From Candidatus Gottesmanbacteria bacterium RIFCSPHIGHO2_02_FULL_40_13 (lineage in GTDB: Bacteria; Patescibacteriota; Microgenomatia; 2-02-FULL-39-11): 38,038 nucleotides of DNA. Below, in pieces: positions 35,415-38,038 of this stretch; position 1 is the first letter of the stretch; each line of letters begins with the position of its first letter. Position numbers and translations under genes: made by a program. Under the pieces are notes generated by a model. The model was not told where the DNA came from. It searched no databases and saw only the letters and a list, made by a program, of their open reading frames with translations. The stretch covers positions 9,852 through 47,889 of the forward strand of contig MFJN01000020.1 in NCBI GenBank assembly GCA_001779235.1. The letters run 5' to 3'.

Positions 35415-36317
35415 ATGATATCTGCAGTCATTCATACGTTTAACGAGGAAAAAAATATACAGAGATGTTTAGAATCACTGTCCTTCGTAGATGAGATTAT
35501 CGTAATTGATATGCACTCATCAGATAAAACCTGCGAAGAGGCGCAAAAATACAAGACAAAAATATTCAAACACAACTATACAGGATATGTTGAGCCGGCT
35601 CGTAACTTTGGTATCAGTAAGGCAGAAGGAGACTGGATATTAATCTTGGACGCAGATGAGGAAATTCCCCAAACTTTGGCAGTATTTCTCCGCAAATCTG
35701 CAGATTTAAACACTTCCGATTATTTCCGGATCCCCAGAAAAAATATAATCTTTCATAAATGGATGAAGCACGCCGGTTGGTGGCCTGATTACCAGGTCAG
35801 ATTTTTTAAACGAGGCATGGTTTCCTGGAATGATAAGATTCATGGAATTCCATTCACCAAAGGAAAGGGAGAAGATATTGAGGTGAATGAAGATTTCAGT
35901 ATAATCCATCATAATTATCAATCTATTGGTCAGTATCTTGAGCGCATGAATAGGTATACCGGTGTAGCTTCAAAACAGCTGTATGAAGAAGGGTATAAGA
36001 TTCTGAAAGATGATTTATTTAAAAAGCCTTTGGATGAGTTTGTCAGCCGTTTTTTTCAACGGGGTGGTTATTTAGATGGACTTCATGGGTTAGCGTTATC
36101 GTTATTACAATCTGTGTCTGAACTTGTAATATATTTAAAATTATGGGAATTAGAAAAATATAAGGAGGAAAAAATAACGCTGGAAAATATCGAATATAAC
36201 TTTAAAGAAGAATATAGAATCAAGCAATACTGGTTAAATTCAACGATGTTAAAGTCATCAAAAAATTTATTACAAAAGACCATCCTGAAAGCTAAAAGAA
36301 AATTTTATAACAAATGA
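35415..36317 (+). CDS. GT2, WaaE/KdtX-like glycosyltransferase
   Basis: ISAVIHTFNEEKNIQRCLESLSFVDEIIVIDMHSSDKTCEEA...ILDADEEIP...KHAGWWPDYQVRFFKR. Confidence 0.8.
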   Translation: MISAVIHTFNEEKNIQRCLESLSFVDEIIVIDMHSSDKTCEEAQKYKTKIFKHNYTGYVEPARNFGISKAEGDWILILDADEEIPQTLAVFLRKSADLNTSDYFRIPRKNIIFHKWMKHAGWWPDYQVRFFKRGMVSWNDKIHGIPFTKGKGEDIEVNEDFSIIHHNYQSIGQYLERMNRYTGVASKQLYEEGYKILKDDLFKKPLDEFVSRFFQRGGYLDGLHGLALSLLQSVSELVIYLKLWELEKYKEEKITLENIEYNFKEEYRIKQYWLNSTMLKSSKNLLQKTILKAKRKFYNK

Positions 36318-37228
36318 AGATAAAAACTTCTCTCGTGATACTCCATTATAAAAATAATCAGGATACCTTAGACTGTTTGGATTCAGTGTTTAAATCAAAC
36401 TTTTCGGGACTTAATATAAGCGTTATTTTAGTCATGAACGGTTTATCCCCCGACCTTAAACTGAAAATCCAGGGATTATACAGTAAAGTAAATTTTATTA
36501 TTAATACCCAAAATTGCGGTTTTGCTGCTGGTAATAACTTAGGAATAAAAAAAGCTTTATCATTGGGTAGCAGTCATATAATCTTACTGAATAATGATAC
36601 GGTTGTCGATAAAAATGCTATTTTAGAACTGGTCCGATTTTCCATGACTGACAAGACGATCGGTTTGGTATCTCCGAAAATTTATTTTGCATCCGGTTTT
36701 GAATTTCACAAAGATAAATATTTATCTTCAGACAGGGGTAAAGTGATATGGTATGCCGGAGGAGATATAGATTGGAATAATATGTATGCCAAACACAGAG
36801 GTGTTGATGAAGTAGACCGGGAACAATACAACAGTAAAATCGAAACTGATTTTACTACAGGGTGTTGCATGCTTCTCAAAAAAAAAGTCATTGACGATAT
36901 TGGCTTACTGAACGAAAAATATTTTATGTATTATGAAGACATCGATTACTCGATGAAAGTAAGATCTAAGGGATTAAAGGCGTATTATTACCCGCAGGCA
37001 TTTATTTGGCATAAAAATGCTTCCTCATCCGGACGCCCCGGTTCCCCGCTTCATGTTTATTATCAGACCCGGAACAGGCTATATTTCGGTATAAAATACG
37101 CCCCTTTTCGGACCAAAAAATCATTATTGTTGGAAAGTGCTAAGTTTTTATTTCAGGGCGGTATTCGGTTGAAAGCCACTTTAGACTGTTTATTAAACCG
37201 GATGGGTCAACAATCATATGAAAATTAG
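36314..37228 (+). CDS. GT2, rhamnosyltransferase (WbbL)-like
   Basis: SLVILHYKNNQDTLDCLDSVF...NCGFAAGNNLGIKKAL...LLNNDTVVDKNA...TGCCMLLKKKVIDDIGLLNEKYFMYYEDIDYSMKVR. Confidence 0.8.
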   Translation: MKIKTSLVILHYKNNQDTLDCLDSVFKSNFSGLNISVILVMNGLSPDLKLKIQGLYSKVNFIINTQNCGFAAGNNLGIKKALSLGSSHIILLNNDTVVDKNAILELVRFSMTDKTIGLVSPKIYFASGFEFHKDKYLSSDRGKVIWYAGGDIDWNNMYAKHRGVDEVDREQYNSKIETDFTTGCCMLLKKKVIDDIGLLNEKYFMYYEDIDYSMKVRSKGLKAYYYPQAFIWHKNASSSGRPGSPLHVYYQTRNRLYFGIKYAPFRTKKSLLLESAKFLFQGGIRLKATLDCLLNRMGQQSYEN

Positions 37229-37973
37229 CGCAATCATTATAGCCAGGAATGAAGCCGACAGAATTGAAGATTGTTTGAAATCCTTATTTTTTGTAGATGA
37301 GATTATTCTTGTAGATAATGGATCGAAAGACGAGACGCTCAATATTGCTAAAAAATATCACGCTGAAATAGTTGAAGTTCAAGGACTTGATTTTTCATAC
37401 CTGCGCAATATAGGCCGCGAAAAAGCTAAAAGCACCTGGTTGTTATATCTTGATGCGGATGAAAGAATATCTCCAGAACTCCAAAATGAAATCTTACTCT
37501 GTGTGAATAAAAAAACCCCTTTCCAGGCTTATAATTTTGTGCGCCAGAATTATTTTTTGGGTAAAAAATGGCCGAAGACGGAAAAGATGGTACGTCTGAT
37601 GAAAAAAAATGTGCTTATCGGTTGGCAGGGAGCTTTGCATGAAACGCCTATTATAAACGGTAAGATCGGTTTTTTACAAAATCTGATGCTTCATTATACA
37701 CATCGTAGTTTGAAGGAAATGATTGAGAAAACAAATGAATGGTCAGAAATTGAAGCGACTTTAAGATACCAAAATAACCATCCCCAAATGACCTGGTGGA
37801 GATTTATGAGGGTGATCATAAGTTCGTTTTACCAGACATTTGTTATTAATGAAGGATGGAAAGCCGGTACAGTCGGTTTAATTGAAAGCATTTATCAGGC
37901 GTACAGCATGTTTATCACCTATGCCAAACTTTGGGAAAAACAGAATAAGGCAGGTTTTAAAAATGCTAGATAA
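37218..37973 (+). CDS. GT2, WaaE/KdtX-like glycosyltransferase (paralog of 35415-36317)
   Basis: ISAIIIARNEADRIEDCLKSLFFVDEIILVDNGSKDETLNIAKKY...LYLDADERISPEL. Confidence 0.85.
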   Translation: MKISAIIIARNEADRIEDCLKSLFFVDEIILVDNGSKDETLNIAKKYHAEIVEVQGLDFSYLRNIGREKAKSTWLLYLDADERISPELQNEILLCVNKKTPFQAYNFVRQNYFLGKKWPKTEKMVRLMKKNVLIGWQGALHETPIINGKIGFLQNLMLHYTHRSLKEMIEKTNEWSEIEATLRYQNNHPQMTWWRFMRVIISSFYQTFVINEGWKAGTVGLIESIYQAYSMFITYAKLWEKQNKAGFKNAR

Positions 37974-38038
37974 AAATCATCGTCAAATCGCCGTTTACAG
38001 CCCTTATATCTCTATTCTTGGCGGGGGGGAAAGATATA
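37963..38038 (+). CDS. Start of a GT4-like glycosyltransferase, truncated by window end
   Basis: ATG 37963 reads MLDKNHRQIAVYSPYISILGGGERY to the window end; GGGERY is typical of GT4 N-termini. Confidence 0.55.
   Translation, partial: MLDKNHRQIAVYSPYISILGGGERY

Noticed and set aside
1-38038. Alternative genetic code (TGA = Gly/Trp, as in some CPR lineages)
   Set aside because: TGA is used as a stop at many gene ends (for example 1998, 12535, 16675 region, 27960) with compact, overlapping downstream starts, so the standard bacterial code fits.
1-38038. tRNA or rRNA genes
   Set aside because: No cloverleaf/TTCGAATC-like T-arm or rRNA core sequence noticed in the few intergenic gaps; a tRNAscan/Infernal run would be decisive.

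Overview
The window is 38 kb of AT-rich bacterial DNA that reads with the standard TGA-stop code. It is packed with short-spaced or overlapping + strand genes, and only tgt is on the - strand. Gene content and style suggest a Patescibacteria/CPR (Microgenomates-like) genome; this is inferred, not proven. Three blocks are visible. (1) About 1.3-10.4 kb is a cell-surface block: two secreted Asn/Thr/Ser-rich proteins built from related long-period repeats (89 aa and about 116 aa), a small protein with a sorting-signal-like C-terminus, an overlapping sortase, a LamG + lamin-tail-domain protein and a CAP-domain protein. (2) About 10.4-29.8 kb is a sugar-nucleotide and glycosyltransferase block: rmlACBD-like genes, Ugd, a UDP-xylose-synthase-like SDR, other SDR epimerases including a CDP-paratose/tyvelose 2-epimerase-like protein, polyprenyl-phosphate GT2 enzymes including a GT2-GtrA fusion, and many GT-C membrane proteins. 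(3) About 29.8-38 kb holds tgt (-), an MGMT-like gene, more GT-C proteins, a Wzx/MOP-like flippase and GT2/GT4 transferases. The most interesting non-coding signals are a shared 5' leader motif (CGACCGyAmACGGAG plus hairpin/terminator) in front of two separate surface-protein genes, an intrinsic terminator directly abutting a start codon near 1.37 kb, and a nested inverted-repeat element at about 20.07-20.21 kb. The best candidate for an undescribed system is the repeat-protein/mini-substrate/sortase operon next to a polyprenol-dependent glycosylation locus, possibly a glycosylated, sortase-anchored surface appendage. All family calls come from reading motifs by eye; no searches were run.
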